Source: Chloroflexota bacterium
GTDB taxonomy: Bacteria; Chloroflexota; Anaerolineae; Anaerolineales; Villigracilaceae
Length of the DNA stretch: 64,000 nucleotides
Direction of reading: 5' to 3'
Assembly (NCBI GenBank): GCA_016219545.1
Contig: JACRMH010000009.1
Span: 1 to 64,000 of the forward strand
Part shown: piece by piece, positions 1 through 9,116 of the stretch
Layout of the letters: each line of letters opens with the position of its first letter
How positions within the stretch are numbered: the stretch's first letter is position 1
Program-made: the position numbers and the translations under genes
The notes under the pieces: generated by a model
The model's input: only the letters and a program-made list of their open reading frames with translations
Database searches by the model: none
Told to the model about the DNA's origin: nothing

Positions 1-129
1 GCCTGTATGCGGAAATTCCTGACCATCTTGAATGCAATGATGCGAGATCGAGCTCCATTTAGACAGGCGGCGCTGGTCTAAGATGAATTGGTTTTCCCTT
101 TATGGAGGTTTTTGCTCTTGACTTTCAAG

Positions 130-154
130 ACAGTTGCTGCATGCTTTGTTAGGC
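130..154 (-). mobile_element. Half of an attC-like integron site
   Basis: On the minus strand positions 154-148 read GCCTAAC, matching the attC R'' consensus RYYYAAC, followed by AAAGCATGC, nearly the same as the inner sequence of the complete attC-like site at 2056-2184. It lies just after the 3' end of the DUF262/HNH gene, where a cassette's own attC belongs. The partner arm is not visible and may lie beyond the left edge. The remaining bases 1-129 show no gene. Confidence 0.35.
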
Positions 155-171
155 GTTCTTCTGTTTTAAGA

Positions 172-2010
172 CTACTCTGGGTATTCACCATCACCCCAGA
201 ATGAAAATGCTAATTGCTTTACAGAATTATCTTCTTCTGGCTCGGCACTTACTTTTATCTTTGGTAGGACAATCGATGGCTTTCCTTTTCTTCCATCTTG
301 AATTGGCTTTTTGAAATTGTTGCAAAATGGATGGGTAGGTTTGCCCGTTTCAGGGTCTGTAAATCCGTAAGTTGCAAAATCTTGTGAGTGGTCATATTGT
401 AAGCCTTGCTGAATATTGACTACTCCGCCACATATATGACAACAAATAGAACTTGTAAACATTTCCCTAATATTTATTGTGGTTTTATCTTGCGAACTAT
501 ACAAGCGACTCTTTTTAGCTTTTGACTTTGTACTATACATTAATCCTTTTTTCTGAATCAGGTCACTTACTTCTTCATCAAGTTCTTCTGCTGACTTATT
601 GATGTTGGAGTTGAGCAACAGCATTAAATCTTGGATGAATTCCGTGATTTTTGTTGTCGCTTTTAATCCCGCGCCCGCTTTTAATTGTAGCGATGCTGTA
701 ATTTCGCTTTTGTAGTCGAAGAGAATAGACTCAAATCGGTCTCTATTTGTGGAAAAGATTATTTTCCGATTCTTGATGTCGTCTTCACTTCCTGCCAATA
801 GCCAGTAAACGAAACCATAAAATAAAGCCCTAACAAATTTTCCGTTGTTGTTGTACCAATAGAATAGCGGCACTACCGACAGACTTTTTGAGTTGCCAAT
901 ATCGCTTACAAAATGGTCTAAACTATTTATGACAGCCGTCAAAGTTTTTTCAGCATTGGTAATAATTATATTTGCTGGCTTTTCAAAGTCTTTTTCCATT
1001 AACTCAGTTTGCTTTTCGTCTGTAATTGCAATTGTTCTGTGAGTTAAGAGAGGAAGGATTTCCAGCAAGTATTTATGTTTTTGAAAATATTCGGGAGCCA
1101 CCATAAAAGGGACATTCAAATTAGAAATTGGCTGTTTAAAAGGTGGGACAAATAGTTTCCTGTTAATTTGAGATGCTTTAGCAGAAAAACCTTGAAGTTT
1201 TTCAAGAATATCTGCACTCACATCTTTGCTTGGTGTTGGCCAATAATGCCCGCTTTCGCCGCCGTTGGCGATACTCATGATGCAACGGGCATAACTGCTG
1301 TTTCTATATTCGATTAATGTTGCTTCCCAAGGGTCTAATGCTTGTCCGCTACGATTGATTCGTAAAAATGACTGTTCTGCCGATTCGTAATCACCTTTTT
1401 CCCATTGTACTGAGAGTGTTAGCAAGCCAGAAACAACCCGATTATAAAAAACTGCTTGATGGAAACGCTTTTCAGACATTTCTGTTTTTGGGGCTTTGCC
1501 TTCATCAACAATTTTATTAAATTCAGTATAGGCATGTTTGTAATCATTGAACAACCCTACGGATTCATGCACTAATGTTCGAGTTTCCGACGCAGTATTT
1601 TTGATTGTTTCTATATCTCTTCGTTGATAATAATTTCCTGCCTTATCTCCCCAATCATCCAACATCCAAGCCCGCAAAACAGATAGACGATGAGCGCCAT
1701 CAAGTACATAAACTAAACCGTTTTCTTTATTTAGCCAGAGAATAATGCTTGGAATTATTTTTCCATAAACCACTGTGTCCAAGAAATCTACGCAATCCTT
1801 GGGCGTCCAAGCATTTGTTTCTCTTTGAAAATCGGGTTTACGAATTTGAGTAATCCACCCATCGATTCTCATTAAATCATCGTACCGCAAAGAACGGTCT
1901 TCATTTCCAATTGATGCTTGCTCGGAAAAATCCGATTCGTCTACTTGGGCAAAATACCTGATACTCTGGCGTTTTATTAGATGGTCGAGATGAACTCTTG
2001 AATTTGCCAT
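172..2010 (-). CDS. DUF262/HNH nuclease-like protein
   Basis: A 612-residue protein with a ParB/DUF262-type N-terminal domain carrying the motif DGAHR at residues 104-108 (family form DGxxR), where such proteins are thought to bind or hydrolyse nucleotides. Near the C-terminus is an HNH-like zinc nuclease signature: CHIC at 524-527, DH at 540-541 and HPFCNN around 560. The family includes GmrSD-type and other phage-defence nucleases, so a defence role is plausible but inferred. The start follows an AT-rich leader directly after an attC-like site, and the gene is more AT-rich than the core genes, consistent with a mobile cassette. It has no partner gene on its strand except the membrane protein in the adjoining cassette. 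Confidence 0.8.
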   Translation of the reverse strand: MANSRVHLDHLIKRQSIRYFAQVDESDFSEQASIGNEDRSLRYDDLMRIDGWITQIRKPDFQRETNAWTPKDCVDFLDTVVYGKIIPSIILWLNKENGLVYVLDGAHRLSVLRAWMLDDWGDKAGNYYQRRDIETIKNTASETRTLVHESVGLFNDYKHAYTEFNKIVDEGKAPKTEMSEKRFHQAVFYNRVVSGLLTLSVQWEKGDYESAEQSFLRINRSGQALDPWEATLIEYRNSSYARCIMSIANGGESGHYWPTPSKDVSADILEKLQGFSAKASQINRKLFVPPFKQPISNLNVPFMVAPEYFQKHKYLLEILPLLTHRTIAITDEKQTELMEKDFEKPANIIITNAEKTLTAVINSLDHFVSDIGNSKSLSVVPLFYWYNNNGKFVRALFYGFVYWLLAGSEDDIKNRKIIFSTNRDRFESILFDYKSEITASLQLKAGAGLKATTKITEFIQDLMLLLNSNINKSAEELDEEVSDLIQKKGLMYSTKSKAKKSRLYSSQDKTTINIREMFTSSICCHICGGVVNIQQGLQYDHSQDFATYGFTDPETGKPTHPFCNNFKKPIQDGRKGKPSIVLPKIKVSAEPEEDNSVKQLAFSFWGDGEYPE

Positions 2011-2055
2011 ATTATTCCTATGTATTTTATTGATTGTATGTTGTGCAAGACAAAC

Positions 2056-2184
2056 GCCTAACGGTTTGCGTTACCCGCGTGTGGGTGGGCGTGGACAATG
2101 CTTGGGAGCAGGGAAAACTCGAAGCCAGAAAAATGCTTGTAAATCGCGCAGAATCCCACACGTCGGGTGCATGCTGTGTTAGCC
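2056..2184 (-). mobile_element. attC-like integron recombination site
   Basis: A 129-bp imperfect palindrome. The outer boxes are GCCTAAC (2056-2062) and GTTAGCC (2178-2184), then come about five unpaired bases per side, then an inner stem of 12-13 bp (2074-2085 with 2155-2167) containing one extra unpaired base on one arm. Simple RYYYAAC/GTTRRRY boxes, an unpaired central spacer and an extrahelical base are the hallmarks of attC. It sits immediately after the 3' end of the membrane-protein gene and just before the start of the DUF262 gene, as in a cassette array read on the minus strand. No integrase is in the window. Confidence 0.55.
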
Positions 2185-2194
2185 CCGTTTTTGC

Positions 2195-2740
2195 TTATAA
2201 GGCATTGACGGTTTTGCCTATTTTCTTGCCTTCCAGACTCTTATTTCTGGAAAACATCAGTGCAACAAACAAAATTATAGCCGTTGCGGGGAAAATGAAC
2301 CAGCGACTCCAATCTGCTGTGAAATCAGAACCGGGTAGCCCAAGCAAATAATCATTGAACTGGGGCAACCATACAAGTGGCATGACAATTCCAGTGGCTA
2401 TCTCGAAAACTTTTGCAACAAACAGAGCCATCAGTGAAGTTTCCATAATCTTGACGGTCGGTTGTTGCTTTTGAAAAAACGCCCTATTCGACACGAAGAT
2501 TACCACCCAACAGAACAAACATAAAAAAATAACAAAAGGCAATAATTGCCATAGAATTTCCCGAAGCGATGCAATCGGCAAGTTTGGGTCTGAAGGGTGG
2601 TAGGTGCCGATTAAAAGTTTCAGTGTTCCCGCAGTTCCAATTTCCAGCCAGATTGCCACTCCATTAAGTAAAAGTGACAAAGACACAACCAAGAAAAGAA
2701 TTATCCACTGACGTTTTTGTATTCCAATTTTCATACTCAT
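2195..2740 (-). CDS. Small four-helix membrane protein
   Basis: A 181-residue protein of unknown function. Hydrophobic segments at about residues 11-33, 62-88, 101-125 and 145-163 suggest four transmembrane helices; a charged tail (KSLEGKKIGKT) ends the protein. The start is the ATG at 2740, a few codons after an upstream GTTAGCC box, so the gene lies between attC-like boundaries. The family resembles small hypothetical membrane proteins common in integron cassettes, but I do not recognise it. A plus-strand ORF over the same bases is treated as a shadow. Confidence 0.65.
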   Translation of the reverse strand: MSMKIGIQKRQWIILFLVVSLSLLLNGVAIWLEIGTAGTLKLLIGTYHPSDPNLPIASLREILWQLLPFVIFLCLFCWVVIFVSNRAFFQKQQPTVKIMETSLMALFVAKVFEIATGIVMPLVWLPQFNDYLLGLPGSDFTADWSRWFIFPATAIILFVALMFSRNKSLEGKKIGKTVNAL

Positions 2741-2767
2741 TGAACTTATCTCTTTTTGGAAGGAAGG

Positions 2768-2774
2768 GGCTAAC
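2768..2774 (-). other. Putative cassette boundary box GTTAGCC
   Basis: On the minus strand this reads GTTAGCC, identical to one outer box of the attC-like site at 2056-2184, and lies 28 bp upstream of the membrane-protein start. It could be the boundary of the first cassette. Seven bases alone are weak evidence; position is the main support. Confidence 0.35.
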
Positions 2775-2784
2775 TAGGTATTAC

Positions 2785-2895
2785 ACAGAAACTTTCCATA
2801 TAACCACCCCCTACAGGGTCTTATGCGGAATAACATCTCCCGCACTCATGCCAACTATACAACCAATCAAACCATTTGACAACATTCCCCAAAAA
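2785..2895 (-). repeat. Dispersed leader repeat, copy 1
   Basis: Read on the minus strand this stretch matches 23448-23545 on the plus strand over about 100 bp, sharing TTGGTTGTATAGTTG, AGTGCGGGAGATG and the ending GAAAGTTT. Both copies precede small membrane-protein genes by about 40-100 bp and contain a promoter-like layout. Together with the hairpin before clpC it fills the gene-free interval 2741-3054. Confidence 0.5.
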
Positions 2896-2946
2896 ATCTA
2901 ACACAGCTCTTACGCCGCGCTTATAACCTGTAAATCCGGCATTTGT

Positions 2947-2952
2947 TATAAT
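2947..2952 (+). promoter_or_regulatory. Candidate clpC -10 box
   Basis: TATAAT lies about 100 bp before clpC. No good -35 box is visible at the usual distance. A transcript from here would contain the long inverted repeat at 2968-3031. Confidence 0.4.
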
Positions 2953-2967
2953 GCCTTCCATAGTAAT

Positions 2968-3031
2968 AGACCTGACAGGTCTCCATCAGAATCGGCAGTC
3001 CGCGAGGTTTCTCGTGAGACCTGTCAGGTCT
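2968..3031 (+). repeat. Inverted repeat in the clpC leader
   Basis: Two 15-bp sequences, 2968-2982 and 3017-3031, are exact reverse complements, and each is itself nearly palindromic (AGACCTG-CAGGTCT). They could form one long hairpin or two small ones between the candidate promoter and the ribosome binding site. It is not CIRCE; it may be a dispersed palindromic repeat or a heat-responsive RNA structure. Confidence 0.6.
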
Positions 3032-3054
3032 GAATGGAGAAAGGATAAATTCCC

Positions 3055-5523
3055 ATGATGCGATTTGACAGATTTACCGAAAGAGCGCAGGAAGCCGCTC
3101 AGCGCGCCGCTGAGATCATCCAGCGCTACGGACACAACCAAATAGATACCGAGCACATCCTTCTGGCCCTTATCGAACAGCCGGGTGGAGTGATTCCCCA
3201 GATCCTTGAAAAACTGAACGTCAGCGCCGAAGCGTTGACCGAGCGTCTTGACGCCACCTTGCGAGCCAGCCCAAAGGCTAATATCTTCGGTGGCGGCGCG
3301 GGACAAATTTTCATCACCCCGCGCGTCAAGCGCATTATTGACCTCGCCAACGAGGAAGCCAACCGTCTCAAGGATGAATACATTTCCACCGAGCACATCT
3401 TCCTTGCCATACTCACCGAGCGCAACACTCCCGCCGCGCGGATCCTCGAAAGCGCCGGGCTGAGCCGTGACCGTGTCTATGATGCCATTCAGGATTTGCG
3501 CGGCGGACAGCGAGTCACCGACCCGCAGGCTGAGACAAAATACCGCACCCTCGAAAAATATTCACGTGACCTGACCCAACTGGCGCGCGAAGGCAAACTT
3601 GACCCGGTCATTGGCCGCGACAAGGAAATCCTGCGCCTCATTCAAATCCTCTCCCGCCGCACGAAGAACAATCCCGTGCTAATCGGCGAAGCCGGCGTCG
3701 GCAAAACCGCCATCGCTGAAGGCCTCGCGCAGAAGATCGCCAGTAATGACGTGCCTGAAATCCTCTCCGGCAAAAAAGTGGTCGCTCTCGATCTCGGCGC
3801 CATGATCGCCGGTTCACGCTTCCGCGGCGAATTTGAGGAAAGACTCAAGGCCGTGATGGATGAAGTCCAGCGCTCGAAAGGCGACGTGATCCTGATGATC
3901 GACGAACTGCATACCGTCGTCGGTGCGGGCGCGGCGCAAGGCGCAATGGACGCCAGCAACATGCTCAAGCCGGCTCTCGCGCGCGGTGAACTGCAATGTA
4001 TCGGCGCGACCACTCTCGATGAATTCCACAAACATATTGAAAAAGATGCCGCGCTTGAAAGACGCTTCGCCCCCATTCATGTGGAAGAACCCAGCGTGGA
4101 CGACACCATCAAAATGCTGCGCGGCTTGCGTGACCGGTATGAGGCTCACCACAAAGTACATTTCTCTGACGAAGCGCTGGTCGCTGCCGCGCGTTTGGCT
4201 GATCGCTACGTCACAGACAGACACCTCCCCGACAAAGCCATTGACCTCATTGACGAGGCCGCCGCAAAAGTCCGCGTGGCTTTGTATTCCATGCCTCCCG
4301 ATTTGAAGGGCATGAAGACCGACGTGGATCGTCTGCGCGCCGAGGAAGAACAAGCCGGCTTGGAACGCGACTACGAACGTGCCGCGCAAAAGAAAGCCGA
4401 ACGCTTGCGCCTTGAAACTGAATATTTAGAAAAACGCGAGAAATGGGAAACTGAACATCAACTCGATGAAGTGGTGGATGTGGATGATATTGCATCTGTC
4501 GTGCATCAGTGGACGGGCATCCCGGTCAATCAAATGCTTGAAACGGAATCGGAAAAACTTCTGCACATGGAAGCGCGTTTGCACGAGCGCATCATTGGGC
4601 AGGAAGAGGCCATTCATGCCATCTCCGACGCCATTCGCCGCGCACGCTCCGGGCTGAAAGATCCATCCCGACCGATCGGCTCCTTTATTTTTATCGGCCC
4701 CTCCGGCGTCGGAAAGACCGAGCTGGCAAAAGCCCTCGCGTGGTTCATGTTCGATGATGAGGAAGCTCTCGTCCGCATTGATATGTCTGAATATCGTGAA
4801 CAGCATACGGTCAGCCGTTTGTTCGGCGCGCCTCCCGGATACGTCGGTTATGAAGAAGGCGGTCAACTCACTGAGGCAGTCCGCCGCCGCCCGTATCGCG
4901 TTGTGCTGTTTGATGAAATCGAAAAGGCGCATCCCGAAGTGTGGAATGCCCTGCTGCAAATTTTGGATGACGGCCGCTTGACGGATGGTCAGGGCAAAGT
5001 GGTTGACTTCCGCAACACGGTCTTGATCATGACCTCGAACCTGGGTACTGAATATGTGACAAAGGGTGGCACCTTGGGTTTCCTCACCCAAAAAGCCAGC
5101 GATGATGAACGCGCCATGCACGATAAGATCGAGAAGGCGCTCAAAGGCGCTTTCCGCCCAGAGTTCATCAACCGCGTGGATGAGACCATTATGTTCTCGC
5201 CGCTGACCATTGAGCAAATGGAAGAGATCGTGGTTCTGCAAATGAAGGAAGTACAGGACCGCCTGAACGAGCATGACATCACCGTCCAAATGACGGATGC
5301 CGCCCGCGTGTGGCTTGCCAAGGAAGGCTTTGACCCCGCCTTCGGCGCGCGTCCGTTGCGCAGGGCTATCCAGAAATATGTCGAGAGTCCGCTCTCCGTG
5401 GAATTGCTCGGCGGAAAATTCAAAGATGGCGTGGTGGTAACGGTGGATGTGAAAGATAACAAGATCGTCTTTCAAACCGAAGCCGCGAAGACGAAAAAGT
5501 CAAAGCAGAAAGTGGAAGCGTAA
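3055..5523 (+). CDS. clpC: ATP-dependent Clp protease ATPase subunit ClpC
   Basis: An 822-residue HSP100 unfoldase that feeds proteins to the ClpP protease in the cytoplasm. It has a double Clp_N repeat (residues about 1-145), a first AAA domain with Walker A GEAGVGKT at 211-218 and Walker [10 protein letters not shown], a coiled-coil middle region (about 415-480) as in ClpC, a second AAA domain with Walker A GPSGVGKT at 548-555, and a C-terminal D2-small domain. Length and order are normal. The start is the first ATG of ATGATG at 3055; the second gives MRFDRF and is equally possible. It has its own leader and a strong terminator, so it is probably monocistronic. No ctsR or mcsAB genes are adjacent. 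Confidence 0.97.
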   Translation: MMRFDRFTERAQEAAQRAAEIIQRYGHNQIDTEHILLALIEQPGGVIPQILEKLNVSAEALTERLDATLRASPKANIFGGGAGQIFITPRVKRIIDLANEEANRLKDEYISTEHIFLAILTERNTPAARILESAGLSRDRVYDAIQDLRGGQRVTDPQAETKYRTLEKYSRDLTQLAREGKLDPVIGRDKEILRLIQILSRRTKNNPVLIGEAGVGKTAIAEGLAQKIASNDVPEILSGKKVVALDLGAMIAGSRFRGEFEERLKAVMDEVQRSKGDVILMIDELHTVVGAGAAQGAMDASNMLKPALARGELQCIGATTLDEFHKHIEKDAALERRFAPIHVEEPSVDDTIKMLRGLRDRYEAHHKVHFSDEALVAAARLADRYVTDRHLPDKAIDLIDEAAAKVRVALYSMPPDLKGMKTDVDRLRAEEEQAGLERDYERAAQKKAERLRLETEYLEKREKWETEHQLDEVVDVDDIASVVHQWTGIPVNQMLETESEKLLHMEARLHERIIGQEEAIHAISDAIRRARSGLKDPSRPIGSFIFIGPSGVGKTELAKALAWFMFDDEEALVRIDMSEYREQHTVSRLFGAPPGYVGYEEGGQLTEAVRRRPYRVVLFDEIEKAHPEVWNALLQILDDGRLTDGQGKVVDFRNTVLIMTSNLGTEYVTKGGTLGFLTQKASDDERAMHDKIEKALKGAFRPEFINRVDETIMFSPLTIEQMEEIVVLQMKEVQDRLNEHDITVQMTDAARVWLAKEGFDPAFGARPLRRAIQKYVESPLSVELLGGKFKDGVVVTVDVKDNKIVFQTEAAKTKKSKQKVEA

Positions 5524-5534
5524 TTCAAGAAAGA

Positions 5535-5571
5535 AAAAAGAGGAAAGATGACAATCATCTTTCCTCTTTTT
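5535..5571 (+). terminator. clpC terminator
   Basis: A perfect 17-bp stem (5535-5551 with 5555-5571) with a 3-base loop and flanking A and T runs. It is symmetrical and may also stop transcription arriving from the minus-strand operon. Confidence 0.9.
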
Positions 5572-5577
5572 GATTCT

Positions 5578-5603
5578 GTAGCGCGACATTAATGTCGCGT
5601 TAC
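5578..5603. repeat. Palindromic repeat GCGACATT-AATGTCGC
   Basis: A near-perfect 26-bp palindrome sharing the core GCGACAT/ATGTCGC with the larger element at 52690-52744. It overlaps the end of the tandem ATPase gene and provides its TAA stop codon. Confidence 0.75.
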
Positions 5604-7123
5604 TTCTTTTTATGCGGACTTGTTTTACTGGCCTTCATCACACGACGATAAGGCGGCATGTCAATCACAACGATTTGGGACATAGTGGGGTCGAGCAGCT
5701 TGTTCCATAAATTGGAATAGCTCAACGCAAAGGAATCCGCCCGCATGGTGGAAGTGATGACCGTGGGCAAATGCGCGTTATAGCGATAATTCAAAACGCT
5801 GTACAACTTATCCTCCGCCCAAACGGAACTTGATCCGCTTTCTTTCAGGTCATCGAGGATCAATAAGGGCGTGGTGCGAATTTCATGGAAGCGCCTGTCA
5901 AACGGCACTTCGGAGCTGGGGCGAAAAGTTTGGCGCAGATAATCGAGCAAGGCAGAAACTTCCACTAAAAGCGCCTGTCCGCCGAGGCCGATGCGATAAT
6001 TTCCAATTGCTGATGCAAGATGAGTCTTGCCGCAGAAGGATTGTCCCAAAAGCACCAACCAGCCATGCGGTTCTTCCGCAAAACGAGCCGCCGCGCCAAA
6101 GGCTTCGTGTAAAGTCTTTACATCTTCCTTCGTCACTTTGACACGCGTGATCTCTTTGTCCTTGTATTTATTTCCGAATTTATCCTGCTTCTCGGTAATG
6201 GTGGTTGTGATGGCTTCCTTGCCAATCTCATCTTCACGCATCTGGAACTTCTCAAAGGTCATCACTTTCATTTCTGGCAGGGACAGCATCGAGATGCCGG
6301 GATTACTGGTCTCTTCAGGACGGCGATAATCCGGCGCGCTGATCTTTACATACTTTACGAAGTCATCATCCTGCAAACGCGAGCGGATGCGTCCTTCGAT
6401 CTCATCCAGCATCAAATTGGTCGTGATGACAGTTGCCAGCTTATTGATGTAACGATAATTGATGATCTGAAATAATTTTTCCTGCGCCCAGGCGGTTGCG
6501 TTCTGGGTTCCAAAGTCATCGAGGATCAACAAGTCGGCGCTGCGGATCTCGTCAAAGCGCTGCTCAAAAGTTGTTTCAGGGTCGGCGTATGCAAAACGTA
6601 ATGAATCCAACAAGTCTGGCACGGTAATAAAAAGCGTCGGTATTCCTTTGCCAACTGCATCATTTGCAATCGCCGCCGCGAGATGGGTTTTCCCACAGCC
6701 ATATCCGCCTTCGAGGAGTACCCAGCCAGTATGCAGCCGCGAAAATTCCTCGCAGGTTTCGAATGCCTTATATAGATTTTCCTTTTCCTGCGGCGTCATG
6801 AACTTTGCTTTTTCATTCCCCGAAGCCTTGAAGTTATCAAAGCGTAAATGGCTCAAGCGGTCCAGGTTGCTTAAAGCAAATAAACGATTGCGCGCGCTCT
6901 GCGCCACATCTTTTGCGCGGCACACGCACGATTCGAGTTTGCCAAATTTCTCATGCCCGAGCGGCAGGTCCATGCGGACATAACCCACTCCCCCGCAGTG
7001 CGGGCAGTTCGGGTCACCCAGAGTTTTTATCAAACCCTCAATCTCGGTTGATGAACTCGGAGAACTCGCTGTCCGTGTATCTATCGGCATCTTTGATAAT
7101 GTCTTGTTGATCTTTTCTTTCAT
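5600..7123 (-). CDS. Tandem DnaI/DnaC-like helicase-loader ATPase
   Basis: A 507-residue protein made of two DnaC/IstB-type AAA+ domains in one chain; ordinary loaders have one. An N-terminal zinc-binding region (CPHCGG at 40-45, CVC at 66-68) resembles DnaI. Domain 1 has Walker A GGYGCGKTH (139-147), Walker B LLILDDFG (198-205) and the arginine-rich GRIRSRL (244-250). Domain 2 has Walker A GQSFCGKTH (360-368) and Walker B LLILDDL (420-426) but lacks the RIRSRL-type motif. The DnaD-like gene overlaps its start by 86 bp and dnaB lies upstream, so it probably loads DnaB. A good Shine-Dalgarno (AAAGGG) precedes the ATG at 7123. The last codon and stop lie at a palindromic repeat. Confidence 0.85.
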   Translation of the reverse strand: MKEKINKTLSKMPIDTRTASSPSSSTEIEGLIKTLGDPNCPHCGGVGYVRMDLPLGHEKFGKLESCVCRAKDVAQSARNRLFALSNLDRLSHLRFDNFKASGNEKAKFMTPQEKENLYKAFETCEEFSRLHTGWVLLEGGYGCGKTHLAAAIANDAVGKGIPTLFITVPDLLDSLRFAYADPETTFEQRFDEIRSADLLILDDFGTQNATAWAQEKLFQIINYRYINKLATVITTNLMLDEIEGRIRSRLQDDDFVKYVKISAPDYRRPEETSNPGISMLSLPEMKVMTFEKFQMREDEIGKEAITTTITEKQDKFGNKYKDKEITRVKVTKEDVKTLHEAFGAAARFAEEPHGWLVLLGQSFCGKTHLASAIGNYRIGLGGQALLVEVSALLDYLRQTFRPSSEVPFDRRFHEIRTTPLLILDDLKESGSSSVWAEDKLYSVLNYRYNAHLPTVITSTMRADSFALSYSNLWNKLLDPTMSQIVVIDMPPYRRVMKASKTSPHKKK

Positions 7124-7694
7124 CTTTCCCTTTTTCCTTCCAGCGCGTCAAAATGGCTTCCACATATTTCCAATTGCGAATGTTCCTGCTGACGGCAATT
7201 TCAAACGCCTCTTCAAACCATGCGCTTGGATAATTTTTTTCCGCTTCACGCAGCATGTCCGACAATAAGGGCGTGAGCGCTCCAATATTTTCTTCGTACA
7301 ACTTAAAGATATTCGACTTGCTTCTCGGTTCTGACATGATCCTTGCGGATTCACGCCAATTACCTTTTGCGAACGCCTCAGCAGCGAGCCTTCCACGCGG
7401 AGAGTTGAGAAAATAAAAGACATCCGCTTCATGCTGTGACCTGAGCATGGTCCCGCGCTCGACGGATTTTCTCAGCCCAGTTTGGATATCATTAAGACTC
7501 ATCCCAAGCGACTCAGTCTCGAAATCAGTCTCACACATCGCGCGGAAATGTCCCTCGATGTGCTCGATACGCCAGATGGCATAAAGAGTCACCTTCAATT
7601 CTGAAACATCATCTATTTCTTTTAAAAGATGAATCAATGAATCAGGTAATTGAGTGAACGTTTCAGAGGAGGTAAAGCCGGAAAATTTATCCAT
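7038..7694 (-). CDS. DnaD-like replication initiation protein
   Basis: A 218-residue protein whose C-terminal half contains a DnaD/DnaB2-type domain (FKLYEENIGALTPLLSDML, then WFEEAFEIAV and NWKYVEAILTRWKEKG). In Firmicutes DnaD acts with DnaB and DnaI to bring the replicative helicase to origins and stalled forks; the same role is inferred here because dnaB lies directly upstream and the loader-like ATPase overlaps its 3' end. The N-terminal part fits a winged-helix fold but is divergent. A palindromic repeat separates it from dnaB, so it may have partly independent expression. Confidence 0.85.
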   Translation of the reverse strand: MDKFSGFTSSETFTQLPDSLIHLLKEIDDVSELKVTLYAIWRIEHIEGHFRAMCETDFETESLGMSLNDIQTGLRKSVERGTMLRSQHEADVFYFLNSPRGRLAAEAFAKGNWRESARIMSEPRSKSNIFKLYEENIGALTPLLSDMLREAEKNYPSAWFEEAFEIAVSRNIRNWKYVEAILTRWKEKGKDERKDQQDIIKDADRYTDSEFSEFINRD

Positions 7695-7701
7695 ATTGTT
7701 A

Positions 7702-7731
7702 TGTAGGGGCGCGATATATCGCGCCCCTACA
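7702..7731. repeat. Palindromic repeat, GTAGGGGCG family
   Basis: A perfect 30-bp palindrome (TGTAGGGGCGCGATA and its complement), 5 bp beyond the dnaB stop codon. Related elements occur at 17901, 20127, 26956, 45350 and 61523. Confidence 0.9.
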
Positions 7732-7736
7732 TTAAA

Positions 7737-9116
7737 TTATTCGTTCGGTCGAAACACCTTCGTGGCGGCGTTCTCGAATTTCGCCAGCGCACTGCGGAAG
7801 ATCAACTCCACGCTGCCGACAGGTCCATTACGATGCTTGGCAATGATGATCTCGGCAATGTTCTGCTTATCGGTATCCTTCTCGTATTGGTCAGGACGAT
7901 AGATGAACATGACGATATCGGCATCCTGTTCCAATGAACCCGATTCACGTAAATCGGAAAGCACAGGTTTTTTGTCGGTGCGTTGTTCCACGGCGCGGGA
8001 TAACTGTGCGGCGGTCAGCACAGGGACATTCAACTCACGGGCCAGCACCTTCAAACTGCGCGAGATATGTGAGACTTCCTGCACACGGTTGTCGTTGCGC
8101 GAGTCACCGCCCATGAGCTGAAGATAATCAATGATGACAAGGTCAATGCCGGACTCCATATGCAGGCGGCGGCATTTGGTCCGCAACTGCAAAGGCGTGA
8201 TGGCGGGTGTATCGTCCAGATAAATATGGGTATCAGAAAATACTTCAACGGCGTGCGTGAAAAGCGGCCATTCACTTTCCGCTAACTTGCCATTACGCAG
8301 GCGCTGGGAGTCAATGCCTGTCTCTTGAGCGATCAGACGCTGCACCACCTGCTCATTGGACATTTCCAGTGAAAAGATGGCGACATGTTTTTTATGGGTC
8401 AGCGCGGCATTCTTGGCAATCGAAAGCAGAAAACCTGTTTTACCCTGACCAGGACGACCCGCAATAATGAGCAAGTCAGAAGGCTGTAGACCGGTCAACA
8501 TTCTGTCGAGGTCAATGAAACCTGTCGGCACTCCATGAATATCATCGGGATGTTTGGCGAGTTCATCAATCCGGTCATAGTAGTCGCTTAAGACGGCAGA
8601 GATCGGTTGCAGGTCATGTTTGAGTCTGCGCTCGCTGACGTTGAACACGGCCTTTTCAGCTTCGTTCATCACATCGTCCACCGTTGACGATTCGTTATAA
8701 GCGATGGATGCGATCTTGTTCGCGGCCGTGATCATCTTGCGGCGGATGGAATGTCCCTCAACGATGCGTCCATATGATTCAGCATTCAATGAGGATGGCA
8801 CTTGATTAATGAGCGAGGTGATATAAGACGATCCGCCCACGTCTGCCAGCAGATTGGAACGATCCAGTTCTTCAGATAAGGTCAGCAGGTCAACGGGGAT
8901 GCGCTGTTCGTGAAGGCGTGTGAACGCCTCCCAGATCCATTTGTTGCGGTGGATGTAAAAATCATCCGCCGAGAGGAACTGGGCGACATCGTAATAGACT
9001 TCGGGATTAATCAGCACCGCCCCTACGACGGCTTCTTCGGCTTCTCGGCTGTGCGGTACTGCCGATGGTGTTTGGCTGGCGGGGGCGGAGTCTGTATCGG
9101 GAAAATAATCTGTCAT
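7737..9116 (-). CDS. dnaB: Replicative DNA helicase DnaB
   Basis: A 459-residue hexameric helicase that unwinds DNA at the replication fork. An N-terminal DnaB domain (residues about 20-125) is followed by a RecA-like helicase domain with Walker A GRPGQGKT (220-227), the Walker B region DLVIIDYLQLM and the DnaB motif AAQLSRAVEQR. No intein is present and length is standard. Its ATG overlaps the stop of the upstream BFN gene (ATGA), and the DnaD-like and loader-like genes follow, forming a replication operon read right to left. Confidence 0.97.
   Translation of the reverse strand: MTDYFPDTDSAPASQTPSAVPHSREAEEAVVGAVLINPEVYYDVAQFLSADDFYIHRNKWIWEAFTRLHEQRIPVDLLTLSEELDRSNLLADVGGSSYITSLINQVPSSLNAESYGRIVEGHSIRRKMITAANKIASIAYNESSTVDDVMNEAEKAVFNVSERRLKHDLQPISAVLSDYYDRIDELAKHPDDIHGVPTGFIDLDRMLTGLQPSDLLIIAGRPGQGKTGFLLSIAKNAALTHKKHVAIFSLEMSNEQVVQRLIAQETGIDSQRLRNGKLAESEWPLFTHAVEVFSDTHIYLDDTPAITPLQLRTKCRRLHMESGIDLVIIDYLQLMGGDSRNDNRVQEVSHISRSLKVLARELNVPVLTAAQLSRAVEQRTDKKPVLSDLRESGSLEQDADIVMFIYRPDQYEKDTDKQNIAEIIIAKHRNGPVGSVELIFRSALAKFENAATKVFRPNE

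Noticed and set aside
2034-2351. A 105-residue plus-strand ORF
   Set aside because: It crosses the attC-like site and overlaps a convincing membrane-protein gene on the other strand.
2741-3054. CIRCE or CtsR operator before clpC
   Set aside because: No TTAGCACTC-N9-GAGTGCTAA or heptad GGTCAAA repeats are present.
4426-5475. A 349-residue antisense ORF inside clpC
   Set aside because: It lies wholly within a strongly conserved gene, lacks a ribosome site and reads as a low-quality reversed frame.
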